Part shown: positions 1 through 10,720 of the stretch, piece by piece
Position numbering within the stretch: the first letter of the stretch is position 1
How the letters are laid out: every line of letters starts with the position of its first letter
Source of the DNA: Cynocephalus volans
Lineage: Eukaryota > Chordata > Mammalia > Dermoptera > Cynocephalidae
Direction: 5' to 3'
DNA length: 64,000 bases
Assembly: GCF_027409185.1 (NCBI RefSeq)
Contig: NC_084462.1
Coordinates: forward strand, 185,012,071 to 185,076,070
Notes under the pieces: generated by a model
What the model saw: the letters and a program-made list of their open reading frames with translations, nothing else
What the model was told of the DNA's origin: nothing
The model's database searches: none
Made by a program: the position numbers and the translations under genes

Positions 1-1240
1 TAGTCTCGAATGATTCCTTGTATTTCAGATGAATCAGTTGTAATATCGCCTTTTTCATTTCTAATTTTTGTTATTTGAGTCTTCTCTCTTCTTTCTTTTG
101 TTAGCCATGCTAATTGTTTGTAGGTTTTATTTATCTTTTCAAAAAACCAACTTTTTGATTCATTGATCTTTTGAATTGTTTTTTGGTTTTCAATTTCATT
201 AAGTTCTGCTCTGATCTTAATGATTTCTTCCTTCTTCTAACTTTAGGTTTGGATTGTTCTTGTTTTTGTATTTCTTTAAGGTGAGGTGTTAGGTTGTTCA
301 CTTGCCATCTTTCCATTCTTCTGAAGTGAGCGTTTAATGCACTAAATTTCCCCCTCAATACTGCTTTTTCAGTATCCCACAGGTTTTGGTATGATGTATC
401 ATTGTTTTCATTAGTTTCAATAAATTTTTTGATTTCCTGCTTGATTTCTTCTTGGACCCATATGTCATTGAGTAGAATGCTGTTTAATTTCCATGTGTTT
501 GTATAGTTTCCAGAGTTTCGTTTGTTATTAATTTCTAGTGTTAATCCATTGTGGTCTAAGAAGATACATGGGATAATTCCAATGTTTTTGAATTCATTGA
601 GACTTGATTTGTGACCTAATATGTGAACTATCCTGGAGAATGATCCATGTGCTGATGAGAAGAATGAATATTCTGAGGTTGTTGGGGGGAATGTTCTGTA
701 GATATCTGCCAATTCCAATTGGTCGAGAGTATTGTTTAGATCTTCTGTTTCTCTGCTGTTTCTTTGCCTAGATGATCTGTCCAATATTGACAGTGGGGTG
801 TTCAGGTCCCCTGCTATTATGGTATTAGTGTCTATTTCCTTCTTTAGGTCTAATAGAGTTTGTTTTATAAATCTGGCTGCTCCAACATTGGGTGCGTACA
901 TATTTATGATTGTTATGTCTTCTTGATGGATCAGTCCTTTTATCATTAAGTAGTGTCCCTCATTGTCTCTTTTTATGGTTTTTAGTTTAAAGTCTATTTT
1001 GTCAGATATAAGAATAGCTACTCCAGCTCGTTTTTCTTTTCTGTTTGCATGGTAAATCTTTTTCCATCCTTTCACTCTTAGTCTGTGTGAATCTTTATGG
1101 GTGAGGTGGGTCTCTTGTAGGCAGCATATAGTTGGGTCCTCCTTTTTGATCCAGTCAGCCAGTCTGTGTCTTTTGATTGGGGAATTTAAGCCTTTTACAT
1201 TCAGAGTTGTTATTGAAAGGTGTTGATTTATTCCTAGCAT
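1..1240 (-). pseudogene. L1 ORF2 N-terminal part (endonuclease), broken
   Basis: This encodes the apurinic-like endonuclease domain and the start of the linker before reverse transcriptase. It begins M-L-G-I-N-Q-H at 1240. Visible family motifs are CCLQETH (metal-binding Glu), GDLNTP (Asp/Asn pair) and a terminal LDHNG (Asp-His). The SxxDH motif reads SRIVH near 616-640, so the conserved acidic residue is replaced by Val. The frame is lost near position 235-240: after KVRRRK the downstream L1-like protein continues in another frame, and the original frame stops at 131. The true frame, with an [14 protein letters not shown]-type stretch, is still readable at 1-100. Endonuclease activity is therefore unlikely even before the frameshift. 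The reverse transcriptase domain is outside the window. Confidence 0.9.
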
Positions 1241-1427
1241 TTTATTGGTTGTTTGGTTGTCTTAGGTGTCTTTTGTTCCTTGCTTTCTGATTTACTGATT
1301 GGTTTCTGTGTTTGTTGGTTCCTTAGGTTGTAGATAGCGTTTGTGTTTGCTTGTTTTCTCTTCATGAATGCCATTTTTATTATACTAGTGGGTTTTGATT
1401 TTTCTTGGGTTTTTAGTGCAGTGGTAT

Positions 1428-2407
1428 TTATTTTTCAGGAACCAAACCCATTACTCCCTTGAGGATTTCTTGTAAGGGTGGTCGTGTGGTAGTGAACTCC
1501 TACAGTTTTTGTTTGTCTGAGAAATATACTATTTGCCCTTCATTTTGGAAGGATAGCCTTGTAGGATAGAGTATTCTTGGCTGGCAATCTTTGTCTTTTA
1601 GTATTTTGAATATATCATCCCCTTCCTTTCTAGTTTTTAGGGTTTGTGATGAAAAGTCTGATGTTAGCCTGATTGGTGCTCCCTTATAGGTGATTTGACG
1701 CTTCTCTCTTTCAGCTTTTAAGATTCTCTCTTTGTCTCTGAGTTTTGCCAATTTGACTATGACATGTCTTGGAGAAGGCATTTTTGGGTTGAATACGTTT
1801 GGAGATCATTGAGCTTCCTGGATCTGAAGATCTGTGATTTTTCCTATACCTGGGAAGTTCTCTGCCACTATTTTGTTGAATATGTTTTCAATGGAATCTC
1901 CATTTTCCTCCCCTTCTGGAATACCCATGACTCGGATATTTGAGCGCTTAAGGTCGTCTGATATCTCTCTCAGATTTTCTTCAATGTCCTTGATTCTCTT
2001 TTCTTCCTTTTTGTCTGCTTGTGTTATTTCAAACAGCCCATCTTCAAATTCAGAGGTTCTCTCTTCAACTTCGACAAGCCTGCTGGTTAAACTCTCCGTT
2101 GTGTTTTTTATTTCGCTGAATAACTTCTTCAGTTCAGCAAGTTCTGCTACATTTTTTTTCAGGACATTGATTTCCTTGTACATTTCCTCTTTCAGATCCT
2201 GTATACTTTTCCTCATTTCGTCATGATGTCTAGCTGTGTGTTCTTGTATCTCATACAGTTTCCTTAGAATTATCACTCGAAATTCCTTGTCAGTCATTTC
2301 AAGGGCTTCTTGTTCTACAGGATCTAGAGTTTGAGATTTATTAACTTTTGGTGGTGTACTTTCTCGATTTTTGTATTTCTGGTATCTTTTTTTTGGTGTT
2401 TATTCAT
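1428..2407 (-). pseudogene. L1 ORF1 (RNA-binding chaperone), broken
   Basis: The L1 ORF1 protein normally forms a coiled-coil trimer that binds L1 RNA. The likely start is the ATG at 2407 (M-N-K-H-Q-K-K). A run of eight A residues about 20 bases into the ORF is out of phase with the rest, so a frameshift near 2385 is inferred. From the Met at 2297 the frame is long: a heptad-rich coiled coil (ERTSEFEDGLFEI), then an RRM-like part (SNIRVMGIPEGEE), then a C-terminal domain (ITYKGAPIRL, QPRILYP). An in-frame TGA at 1807-1809 and a TAG at 1500-1502 interrupt it. The natural stop is TAA at 1428-1430, giving a family-typical length of about 326 codons. The TGA fits decay of a CpG-containing Arg codon. 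Confidence 0.88.
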
Positions 2408-3550
2408 TGTGGCAGGGGGTTTCACAGTCCACCGGTTTGAGACTAATGAATAACTAGGATGTTGCTGTGGTTGCCAATTTCGTATGGCTCCCTCCGTGGC
2501 TGCTCAGTTGGCCTCTAGTGCCTTGTGTGTGTTGTTGGCTCCGGTCTTGGGCTTCTCCCGGGAGCCGCCTTTCTGGTCAGGTTGGACTCTGCTGGGCTGG
2601 TGGATCACGTACCACAGGTTGTGTGATCGCTTTTGAGCTTTCACTTCCTGTGCAGGTCTTCTCCCTGTTCCGTGTGCTCTGGCCCAGGCTGTTGGATCGT
2701 GCAGTGGCGACCCCACAGGGTGTGTGGTTTCTGTCGAATCTCCGCCTCCCTGGCCGCATGTCTCCCCACTATGTGCACACTGTGCTGGGCTGGTGCGCGT
2801 CTTCTGCAACCCTCGTCTATCAGCTGGGCCTTCAAGACCCTGCTCAGCACCGCCTCTCCCAGGAAGTCTACCAGGTTTCTGCTAGGCACGGACGACCGGT
2901 CTCTCTGGGTGCCTTTGTAGAACTGTGTAGATCTTTCTTGGGTCTTGTTCACCTTTGTATCCCCCCGGTATAAACCGAGTCTAGCGCCCACCTGCAGCCA
3001 GCTTTCCGGCAGGTTCAATCGGACCTGGGAACTCTCCTAGCACACGATTCCCAACCAGAAATTCGTTAGGCTTTTTTCTGAACTTGTGGCCGCAGAGTTG
3101 GTATCTGCCTCCCAGTAACAGGAAGTTTTCCCCGGGGGCCAGATTCCAGGGTGTGGTGGAGTGACAGTCGGCCCGCCCGTACTTCCTTGCCCTCCCGACA
3201 CTGGCCAGGGATGCCCCACGCCACCAACCCGCCAGAGAACCGCAGAGGGTGTGGGAGGGGAGGCCGGCCCACAGGCTCCGGAAAGCCCCGCTCCGGGCCA
3301 AGCAATTGGGAAGGCTCAGTGACGGCCGAGCCGTGTGGAGTTGCCAGCACCTGGGTAAATGGAGGCAGCCCTGGGGCGGTGAGTGGCCTGGTGATGCAAG
3401 CTGGAGCTGGGTGGGCATCAGCCCCCCAAACAGGGCTGGTCCAGGGGTCACTCACAGGGTTCTGCCAGGTCGGGCACTCACTCTCTGCCTCTGGTTTGCT
3501 GCCTTCCCCGTTCTCGGACGCTGCCACCTCGGGCTGTTCCATCTTGCTCA
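2408..3550 (-). promoter_or_regulatory. L1 5' UTR / internal promoter region
   Basis: About 1.14 kb of GC-rich sequence upstream of ORF1, in sharp contrast to the AT-rich flank beyond 3551. L1 5' UTRs carry an internal RNA polymerase II promoter. The length and composition fit a full-length element. The several open frames here on both strands overlap each other, resemble no protein I know, and are by-products of the high GC content. The minus-strand start, AGCAAGATGGAACAG, resembles the AAGATGG start seen in many L1 families. Confidence 0.75.
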
Positions 3551-3729
3551 TTTCTACTCTAATGTGCTCATGAGGGAAGTTGCAGTGAGAAGATGTGTCT
3601 GATTCATAACGTTACTCAGGAACCCAGACTCCCACTGGTTTTAAACCCAGAATCTACAGCTTGTGGACTGATGCTTAATAGAAGACAGAAGGTGAGGGAA
3701 TGATGAATTTCAGGTGGAATATTTTTTAA

Positions 3730-3895
3730 CTGTTGCAAAGACACGCAAAATGAGATCTCCCTACTAACCATTTTAAGTGCACAATACGTTACTGTTAAGT
3801 ACGGGCACAGTGTTGTATAGCAGATTCTAGAATTTATTTATCTTGTGTAGCTAAAACTTTGTACCTGTTGAAATGAAGTAGCCAGGCTGTGAATG
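3730..3895 (-). mobile_element. Old L1 3' UTR relic
   Basis: AT-rich sequence resembling the reverse complement of an ancient L1M-type 3' UTR (an AACCATTTTAAGTGCACAAT-like tract followed by a GTACCTGTTGAA-like tract). It recurs at about 21835-21995 and 44575-44730. No coding content. Confidence 0.55.
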
Positions 3896-4089
3896 TATGT
3901 GTTATAACTGTGTACATGGCATAATTAATCATGTGGCCCTGACTTACATCAAAAGATCAACACGTGTGTTATCTGTGATCTCAGGATGAAGGGGAAAAAT
4001 AAGGTTTTGATTGGACTGGAGTCTAATACACTAAACAGGTGTCATCTCTCTCTATCTCTGTCTGTCTTTCTCTAGCTTTATCTCTTTCC

Positions 4090-4146
4090 ACACATGTACA
4101 CACACACACACACACAGACACAGACACACACACAGACACACACACG
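4090..4146. repeat. (CA)n microsatellite
   Basis: Interrupted CA/CACAGA repeat. The same site is a CA tract followed by CG-rich sequence in unit 2 (22192-22266) and a pure AC tract in unit 3 (44934-45000). Confidence 0.95.
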
Positions 4147-4808
4147 CCATTGGTCTTTTTTTGAAATCTACCTGTAATGATACTTTTGATTGATGCTGAG
4201 CAATTTGTTGTAACACACAAAAAACCCATTCATCTTCACAGGCCTGTTTTGAACTGTCACAGTGTATAGGAAAAATCCCTCGAGATACAAAGTGAGCAGG
4301 AGGACACTATGAGTCCTGGAGAGTTAATTGCACACTGTTTCTTTGTATCATAATTGTCCTGCTAGCCTCATACGCATCCTGGATATTAACTTGTAATAGA
4401 AGTGTTAGTGTTTTCTGGGTGGATCTATTGTTAAAAAATAAAAATAAAATAGGTGACCTAAGCTTGGGAGGTTGGTGGCAGTGGTGGCGTGGAATTTCTG
4501 GGGCAGACTTGCTGTGCTGACTCTCAGGCTTGGGGTGTGCACATGCTCACTGTGGGTCAGTCATGTCAGCTGCTGGCTCATTGCAGATGGGGTTGATGGT
4601 TTGATTTTCCGACTGGGTATGGGTGTGTGGCATGCCAGGCATTTGGGGACTGGATCACCAGTGCCTGAATGTGGTGGGTCAGCCTGGCACACGTAAGTCT
4701 AGCTATTTCTTACTCAGATGCATGTGTGTGCAGTAGTTCAAAGACTCAGGGGAGGATCTACCAGGGCATGGCAGCTTGATTATTTCTCTGGATCTCGGGT
4801 GTGGACAC
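4147..4808. other. Non-genic stretch, no feature recognised
   Basis: About 660 bp of unique-looking sequence up to the MaLR insertion site. It is present in all three units (22267-22928 and 45001-45665). Short frames in it are not conserved as proteins. It ends in GGACAC, the left copy of the MaLR target-site duplication. Confidence 0.6.
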
Positions 4809-5219
4809 TGTGTTAGTCTGTTTCTGTTGCTTATAACAACACACATGGAAGTGGGTGATTTGTAAGAAAATAAAATTTATTGCTTACAGTTCTGCAGGCT
4901 GTAAAATTCAGAGTACAGGGAACACATCTCGTGAATCCCTTCTTTGGTGGTTTTTCAGCAACGGGGACCTCATGTGCCAGAAAACGGCAAAGCAGAGAGA
5001 GAGAGAGACTCTCACATGCTCTCCTTTTAAAGTCCTCAGAACCACATCCCTGGCAACCATTATTAAACCATTCACTATGGCATGGTCCTAAAATTTAACC
5101 ACATCTTCAAGGCTCCATTTCAGTTACCATGAAAGGATTTCCCACCCTCAACAGTTACAGTGGGAATTAAGCTTCTAGTATATGAGCTTTGTGGGACACA
5201 GTTCAATCAATCCACAGCA
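4809..5219 (-). mobile_element. ERVL-MaLR LTR (3' LTR of element A, unit 1)
   Basis: A TG...CA-bounded LTR in minus orientation. On the plus strand it starts TGTGTTAGTCTGTTTCTG and ends CAATCCACAGCA. The TTAGTCTGTTT and GGTGATTTGTAAG stretches are typical of the MST/THE1-type MaLR group read backwards. A short GA run lies inside (about 4995-5010); the homologous GA run has grown to about 35-40 bp in units 2 and 3. The partner 5' LTR is lost from this unit. Confidence 0.8.
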
Positions 5220-6872
5220 TTGTACCCCCAAAGATCATGTTCTTCCCACAAGCAAGTATATTCATTCCATCCCCCAAAACTTAACTTGTTTCCACTCAAA
5301 AGCCCAAGGTTCAAAGTCCCGTCTGTGAAATCAGAATAAGTTATCTACTGACGATGTACAATGGTGGGACAAGCATAGGATACATTTTCCTATTTCAATA
5401 GGGAGTAAATACCCAAAAGAAAGGGCGACAGGTCCAAAAGAAGTTTACAAAGCCCACCAGGGCAGGTACTAAATCTCAAAGCTGAAAATCATGTATCTTG
5501 ACTCCATGGTCAGTGTCCTCTGTATGCTGGTGTAGTGGTTGGGTCCCCAAGTCCTCAGAAATCTCTGCTTCTATGGATTTCCTGGTCTGAAGCCATGTTT
5601 CAGCTCTCTAGGCTGGCATTGCACACTGGTAGCCACATAAGTTGGGGTCTCCATGGCTAAGCCACTCTCATGGTTCCACTAGGCATGATGTTGATGGGGT
5701 TTCTCTGCTGAAACTCCAACCTATGTTTCTGCTTGGCATTGTGTCAGGGTAGGGCTCAAACCCTTCCAACCCATTGTCCAGACTTGGTCATAGACCCCTC
5801 ACTTACAAGGCTGTGTCACAGTTTGTATGACAGACCCTTCATGTGCATGTCATGAGCTAGGTAAATGGGAAAGATCCCAGGAGTTATTGGCAGATTTGAC
5901 ACATTCATTCCAGTGTGAGCTCAGTCCTCAGCTTCCTCAGCAGCAGCAGCAACTGCTTACGGCAACAGTAGCAGCCTCCCTATGGGCCCCCTGGGGGCAT
6001 GTCGGGGGCATAGGGCCCTGCAGATTAGAGCTACTCATCCTTTGTACTTAAGTCTGATAATCCAGGAACACCTGGGTGCAAGTCAGACAAGCTAGGAACA
6101 CTTGGGCACAAATTCACAGTTACATTTACATCAAATTCACGGAAAAATTCTGAACATCTGAGGGGCCCTGACCATTTTCCTTCAATTTTCCTTACACATT
6201 GCTTTAGAAAAAGCTGTCTGTATTGACTCAGCACCTGAGAACAATCTCTTCCTGGGTGTGAGGCCTTTTCCATACCTCCTTTTAGAGTGTGGTGGAGGCT
6301 CCCAAGCCACCATAGCTCTGGCTTTCTGTCATCCTACAGACTTATCAACACTTGGATACTGCCAAGGCTTCACTCTTGTGTTTTCCAAAGCTGTGGATCC
6401 AGCCAAACTGGAGCCAAATTAGTCACAGCTGCAGCAACCAGGGTGATGGAGTGGGGAGCAGCTCCTGAGGAGGCCCTGGTCAGCGAGCCTGTGGAGGAAG
6501 CCTTGGGCATGTTCCCAGAGACCATTCTGTCTCCCTAGGCCTCTGGACCTGTGATGAAAAGCACAGCCTACATGAGCTTCTGATACGCCTTCAAGGCCTT
6601 TTTTCTGTCCTCATAATCCCTTTCTCCTTTGCTCTTCTCCTTTGCAAATGATCCCTGTTCTACACTCTTGCTTTTGTGACCAGGTTGAAAGTTTTCTAAT
6701 TATTTACCTTCATCTCTCTTTTGTATTGTAAACTCTTGGTTTACTTTCGGCATCCTCTGTCGTAACATCACATAGACTGTTGTAACTAGCAATGCAGCTT
6801 CTTTAATGCTCTGCTCTTAGAAATTTCTTCCATGAAATATCCTGAGTCAGCACCTTGATGTCCCACATTCCA
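5220..6872 (-). mobile_element. MaLR internal region (element A), truncated by deletion
   Basis: Non-coding internal sequence of a MaLR element, minus orientation, following directly from the LTR. It has the recognisable order of MST/THE1 internal sequence (a CATACCTCCTTTTAGA-type block, then a CTAGGCCTCTGGACCTGTGATG block). A CAG-type trinucleotide run sits at 5938-5952. At 6872/6873 the sequence jumps to ERV env. Units 2 and 3 continue here for another 3.4 kb through the 5' LTR, an unassigned block and an L1 fragment. Confidence 0.8.
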
Positions 6873-7340
6873 GACTGGTTAACAGTGAAACAACATTCTT
6901 CCCCAAATAAGCAAAATATGCCTTTTTCAGGCATTAGGATGTCTAACCCTCTGCTGTTTTGCAGTACCACACCTAGCACTGAATCTCTCTGATCCTGGAG
7001 CCGGTGGCCCACATTTGAACATGAACAGTGACAGCTGAATATCAGGCAGATGATGAAGACAGACAAAGCCAGCAACCTTTAGATTCCTTCTGTGGATGGA
7101 TCTTCTGTAACTGTGAGGTTAATCACACATTAACCGAGATATAAAAGGGACACTACAAGTTTTTCCGTACTGACTAATACTTATCTTTTGACGTAGGCCA
7201 CGTGAGGGTAGAGGCATCCTTTGCTGGTGGAGGGGATCATGTCATCGCAGTGGCACGGGTGTAACAGGGATCCAGCAAAGAAGAAGGAGGTCCGGAGGGA
7301 GAGGAGTATAATGCACGTCGTATAGCCTGGTGGTAGAACC
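6873..7340 (-). pseudogene. Class I ERV env remnant (unit 1)
   Basis: Remains of a gammaretrovirus-like envelope gene, minus orientation, lying after pol. The transmembrane subunit is recognisable by the LQNSRGLDIL heptad region (about 6930-6965), followed by a cysteine motif reading CLFGEECC and then NQSG. The usual spacing is C-X6-CC; here it is X5, so one residue is missing. A signal-peptide-like hydrophobic stretch with HPCHCDD remains near 7200-7310, but nearly all of the surface subunit is deleted. The membrane anchor and tail, still present in units 2 and 3, were removed here by the deletion ending at 6873. Not functional. Confidence 0.82.
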
Positions 7341-8476
7341 CTGTATCTCCTTTTATAAAGCACCTTGAGGTCTTCTAAAGGTTCACAGGAGTAGGCTGCC
7401 TCCTTCAGGGGTGGGTCAAAGTTATTGCTCTCCTGTAATGAAAGGGGGGCAGGCTGCACCCTGTAGAGATGAACCCCACTATCCATTTCAGCTATCTTTA
7501 TTGCAGAGTGGGTTGCCAGAATTACTGTAAAAGGGTCCTTCCATTTATTGTTTAGTTGTTTGTTAGCAGGTCCTTCCTTCGAGGTCTTAATTAGGACCTG
7601 GTCTCCTGGCTTGGCTGTGCCCCCTGAGCGTTACTGCTAGGGGACGGTAAAATATTAGCTACATTTTCCTTCTGGGCTGCTTGGAATTGGCTCATGTTGG
7701 TAATGTCTTCTATAAGGCCGGCAGTCTCAGGATCTGTGAGCATGTCGGTTGAAAGAAAAGGTCTGCCACACAGCAGTTCATAGGGGCTGAAGTCAAGCTT
7801 TGCCTTTGGGGCATTGCACACTCATAAGGGCAATGAGGAGCACAGAGACCCAGTGTGTAGAGGTTTCCTGGCATAATTTGGAAAGAGAGCATTTTAGGAT
7901 TTTTTTGGCCCTTTGTACTTTTCCAGAGGACTGTGGCCTCCAGGCAGAATGTAGAAGATATTGTATTCCCAAGGCCTTTGCTATCTCTTGGGTTATATGG
8001 GAGGTGAAGGATGGTCCTTATCGGATTTGAAGACTGCAGGGAGGCCAAACCGGGGAATCACTTCCTTGGGAAGAGCTTCAACCACCTTAGTGGACTTTTC
8101 TATTCTAGTAGGATAAGTCTCTCTTCATCCAAAAAAAGTGTCCATGAAAACCAGCAGATATTTTCATCCCCGGCATGGAGGCATATGGGTGAAGCCAACT
8201 TGCCGGTCTTCCCCTGGACATGAACCCCCCTGCTGGACTGGTTCCAACCGTGGAGGCACACTTGGCCCCGAGCTGTTGTAGGCACACAGAGAACAGGCCC
8301 TGCAAACCTATTAACTCTTTGTGCCAAACCCCAGCCTGTAAAAAGATGAGTGACCGTGGCCAAGGTTGCCCCTCTACCCAAAGTGAAGGCATCATGTAGA
8401 GCCTTGATAAACTTCCAATGGATTGTCTTTGGGAGCAACAGTCTGCCTTCTACCATCCACCATGACCCTTGCTAAA
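7341..8476 (-). pseudogene. Class I ERV pol remnant, integrase region (unit 1)
   Basis: The 3' part of a gammaretrovirus-like pol gene, minus orientation. Reading right to left: an N-terminal zinc-finger-like region (HDAFTLGRGATL, near 8400), a core start (PGEDRQVGF-like, near 8200) and the C-terminal domain (SPYELLCGRPFLSTD, about 7740-7790; SCEPLEDL, about 7365-7390). Frames change several times (7591-7821, 7710-8048, 8100-8456), so frameshifts and stops break it throughout. Unit 1 keeps the 7831-8004 segment that unit 2 has lost. No gag, protease or reverse transcriptase and no matching LTRs are visible in the window. Confidence 0.82.
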
Positions 8477-8681
8477 GGCCCCCTACAATTTCAGTCTTCT
8501 CTTCCACTTGGGCATACTGTGGGGTCATCCTTTCTCATGATAAAAGAATGCAATCACATTACTTTGTGTTATTGACTGTATGTGGTCATGACAGCTGTGC
8601 TGTTTCTATGCACATGGGAATCCATCCAGCAAGGTGTCATGGTGGCAGCTGCCGCACAATGTTGCCTTGTTCACAGCCATT
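8477..8681 (-). other. ERV-adjacent segment, the one inverted in unit 3
   Basis: A 205-bp stretch between the integrase remnant and the next MaLR piece. It reads in the same direction in units 1 and 2. Its reverse complement is at 52644-52848 in unit 3. It probably belongs to the ERV interior (upstream part of pol), but I see no decisive motif. Confidence 0.7.
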
Positions 8682-8912
8682 CCTTCCCCACTTTACCAAT
8701 CTCTAAGAAGTTTCACACTCTTTCTGGTCTTTATTTCTCTTGCTCTGATCCCTCACTAAAATCACCCTTAATTCTGTACCTACTGCAATACAGCCTTTCG
8801 CTACTCTGCTCCTCCAAAGCCTTTCAGCGCCTTTCCATTAGTCACTTTCAAAGCTGCTTCTCTGTTTTCAGGTGTGTGTATTGCTGCACCCGACTCCTCA
8901 GTAACAACTTTC
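8682..8912 (-). mobile_element. MaLR internal fragment (element B, unit 1)
   Basis: Minus-oriented MaLR internal sequence adjoining a 5' LTR. It resembles the equivalent stretch of element A in unit 2 (25150-25359), including the TCTGCTCCTCC, TTTTCAGG and GTAACAA-type blocks. Confidence 0.65.
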
Positions 8913-9312
8913 TGTCTTTGTTTGTTTTGTGTTGCTATAAAAAAATACCTGAGAATGGGTAATTTATAAGGAAAAGGAGGTGTATTTGTCTCATGAGTCT
9001 GGGACAGCTGCATCTTGTGCAGGCTTCAGGCTGCATCTGCTTATGGTGGGATGTGGAAGAGGAGTGTACGTGTGCGATGAGACCACATGCCAAGAGAAGA
9101 ACCACCACGAGAGTGTGGATGTGCCAGGCTCCTTTGAACTTACAACTCTGTAGGAAACTAACAGAGCAAGAGGTAACTCACGCCAAGCCCAGGGAGCATT
9201 AATCTACTCATGAAGGATCCACTCCAATGGCCCACAGACCAACCACTAGGCTATAACTCTCAAAAATACAACATTGGGGTTAAGCTTTCAACAGGAGTTT
9301 TTCAAACCACAG
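8913..9312 (-). mobile_element. MaLR LTR (element B, unit 1)
   Basis: LTR of about 400 bp in minus orientation (plus strand TGTCTTTGTTTGTTTTGTG, then CTGAGAATGGGTAATTTATAAGG). It differs in sequence from the element A LTRs, so it is a separate insertion of another MaLR subfamily. The terminal CA is degraded. The sequence beyond is an L1 3' end. Entirely missing from unit 3. Confidence 0.75.
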
Positions 9313-9535
9313 TGAACTGCATACGTCTAATATTCTAAGAGAATAGATCACAAGTGTTTCCTCCCCCAAATGTGGTCACTATGGGAGATGTTGGATGTGT
9401 TATTAAGCCATGATATGTCAATGATTTCATAATGTATTCATCTATTAACCCATCATATTATACACCCTAAATACATAAACTTTTTATTAGTCAGTTATAC
9501 CTCAGTAGAACTAGACAAAATAAAATGTGATTTTA
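9313..9535 (+). mobile_element. L1 3' UTR relic
   Basis: Plus-oriented tail of an old L1: a TATTCTAAGAGAATAGATCA-like block, then TTATACACCCTAAATACATA, ending in CTCAGTAGAACTAGAC and A-rich sequence. Equivalent copies are at 30665-30885 and 52852-53065. Confidence 0.6.
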
Positions 9536-10235
9536 CTCTGTAGAAATTCTGAAGAGAATCAACTATAAAAATCTAACCAAACAAAAAGCTTTGAAGGAGC
9601 AGTGGTAAATTTTAATAGGCCCTGGAGAGGTTGCCGCTTGTCTTACACAAGCCGTCATACACCGCGCAGCAGCGTCACTCTTGCGTTCCTGTTCTGAAGC
9701 CGTCACCTCAGCAGAGCTCATCTTGTAGGAGCATCTCACACAGTTAATCCAGGGTTGTTGCTGAATTTAAATGAGGACACGTGTGTGTCTCCAAATAGAC
9801 ACAGCAGTTACATGAGAATGGAGACCTGCCCGTGAGGTGAGCGAGTTCTTTCAGTTTACATATGAATCCCTCATGATGAAACACTCATATTTTTGGAAGA
9901 AATATTGTGTAAAGCATACATACTTTGAAGACACCAATCTGGACGTAAAGGTTCAAGACGTAAAGGTATTCTTTGCTAATAATAATATGATTGAGGGAAA
10001 TGGGAATCATTTTCACACAAAAAGTAAAGACCTGTGAGAGAGAAGTCATGGGAGCACTGGGAGGAAGGACCAGTGAGCTCCTGGACACACGGTCATCTGG
10101 GGCAGGCCCTTCATGCAATGGTGATTCAGCCCTGAAGGTTTTGTTGGCGATGACAGTATTCAGCAAAATGTGATTTCCTATTATTAGATTGTGCTATTTA
10201 AAGTACTAGCACCCATTGTGTATTTATTTTATGTA
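9536..10235. other. Non-genic stretch, nothing recognised
   Basis: About 700 bp common to all three units. Only short, overlapping frames. Unit 1 has an extra 15-bp near-duplication of a GACGTAAAGG motif at 9944-9965 that units 2 and 3 lack. Confidence 0.6.
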
Positions 10236-10720
10236 TATTTTAAAAATAGATTTATTGAGGTATACTAAATCTACAAAATCTGCAATATTTAGTAAATACT
10301 TAGTGTCATAACAATCAGCAAAATAAACAAATTACCTTTAAATGTATTTTCATGTTCTCTTTTCAGTCATTCTCTTTTTTCACCCATGTTCCCAATGTCT
10401 CATCTTTAATATACTTTAGATTACTTTTAATATTTTAGAATTTATAAAAGTAAAATCATCAATATGTGTTTTATTTGTTTGTCTTCTTTACTCAGGAAAC
10501 TTACTTGTGAATGTGCCATGATTCCGTGTATCAGATATTTTAGTGATAGAAGGTATTTCAATACATGTATACGCACTGTTTGTATATAGGAAGCTGCTTG
10601 ATATTCGGATTGTTTCCGGTTTCTGAATATTACAAATAAAACTGCTATTCAGCTTGGAGATATAGATGTCCAATTAAAGTTTGTTCTAATTCTTATAACA
10701 AAAATAACTAATGTGTATTT
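10236..10720 (-). mobile_element. Old L1 3' end relic (minus), shortened
   Basis: Reverse complement of an L1M-type 3' UTR (TTTATTGAGGTATACTAAATCTA, CAGCAAAATAAACAAATTACC, then a GTGAATGTGCCAT block). At 10303/10304 about 560 bp present in units 2 and 3, including a MIR element, are deleted. Confidence 0.6.

Larger units (their letters stand above)
1..3550 (-). mobile_element. LINE-1 (L1), 5'-complete, 3' part off window
   Basis: A non-LTR retrotransposon in minus orientation. Reading from right to left it has a GC-rich 5' UTR (about 3550-2408), ORF1 (2407-1428), a short inter-ORF gap and the start of ORF2 (1240 to the window edge). It is absent from the equivalent sites in the other two duplicon units (around 21660 and 44400), so it inserted after, or only into, this copy. 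The 5' junction lies within 3535-3550. It cannot be fixed exactly, because the L1 start and the target both carry a CATCTTGCT-like stretch. The poly(A) end and target-site duplication lie outside the window. The element is disabled by stops and frameshifts described under its ORFs. Confidence 0.93.

Noticed and set aside
2467-3602. Overlapping GC-rich frames of 95-168 codons on both strands
   Set aside because: They lie in the L1 5' UTR and overlap one another. No protein family is recognisable.
9600-9800. A possible further V-segment relic (plus strand ATACACCGCGCAGCAG)
   Set aside because: Superficial likeness to a V exon end only; no RSS, no CDR/FR pattern and no Cys/Trp spacing.
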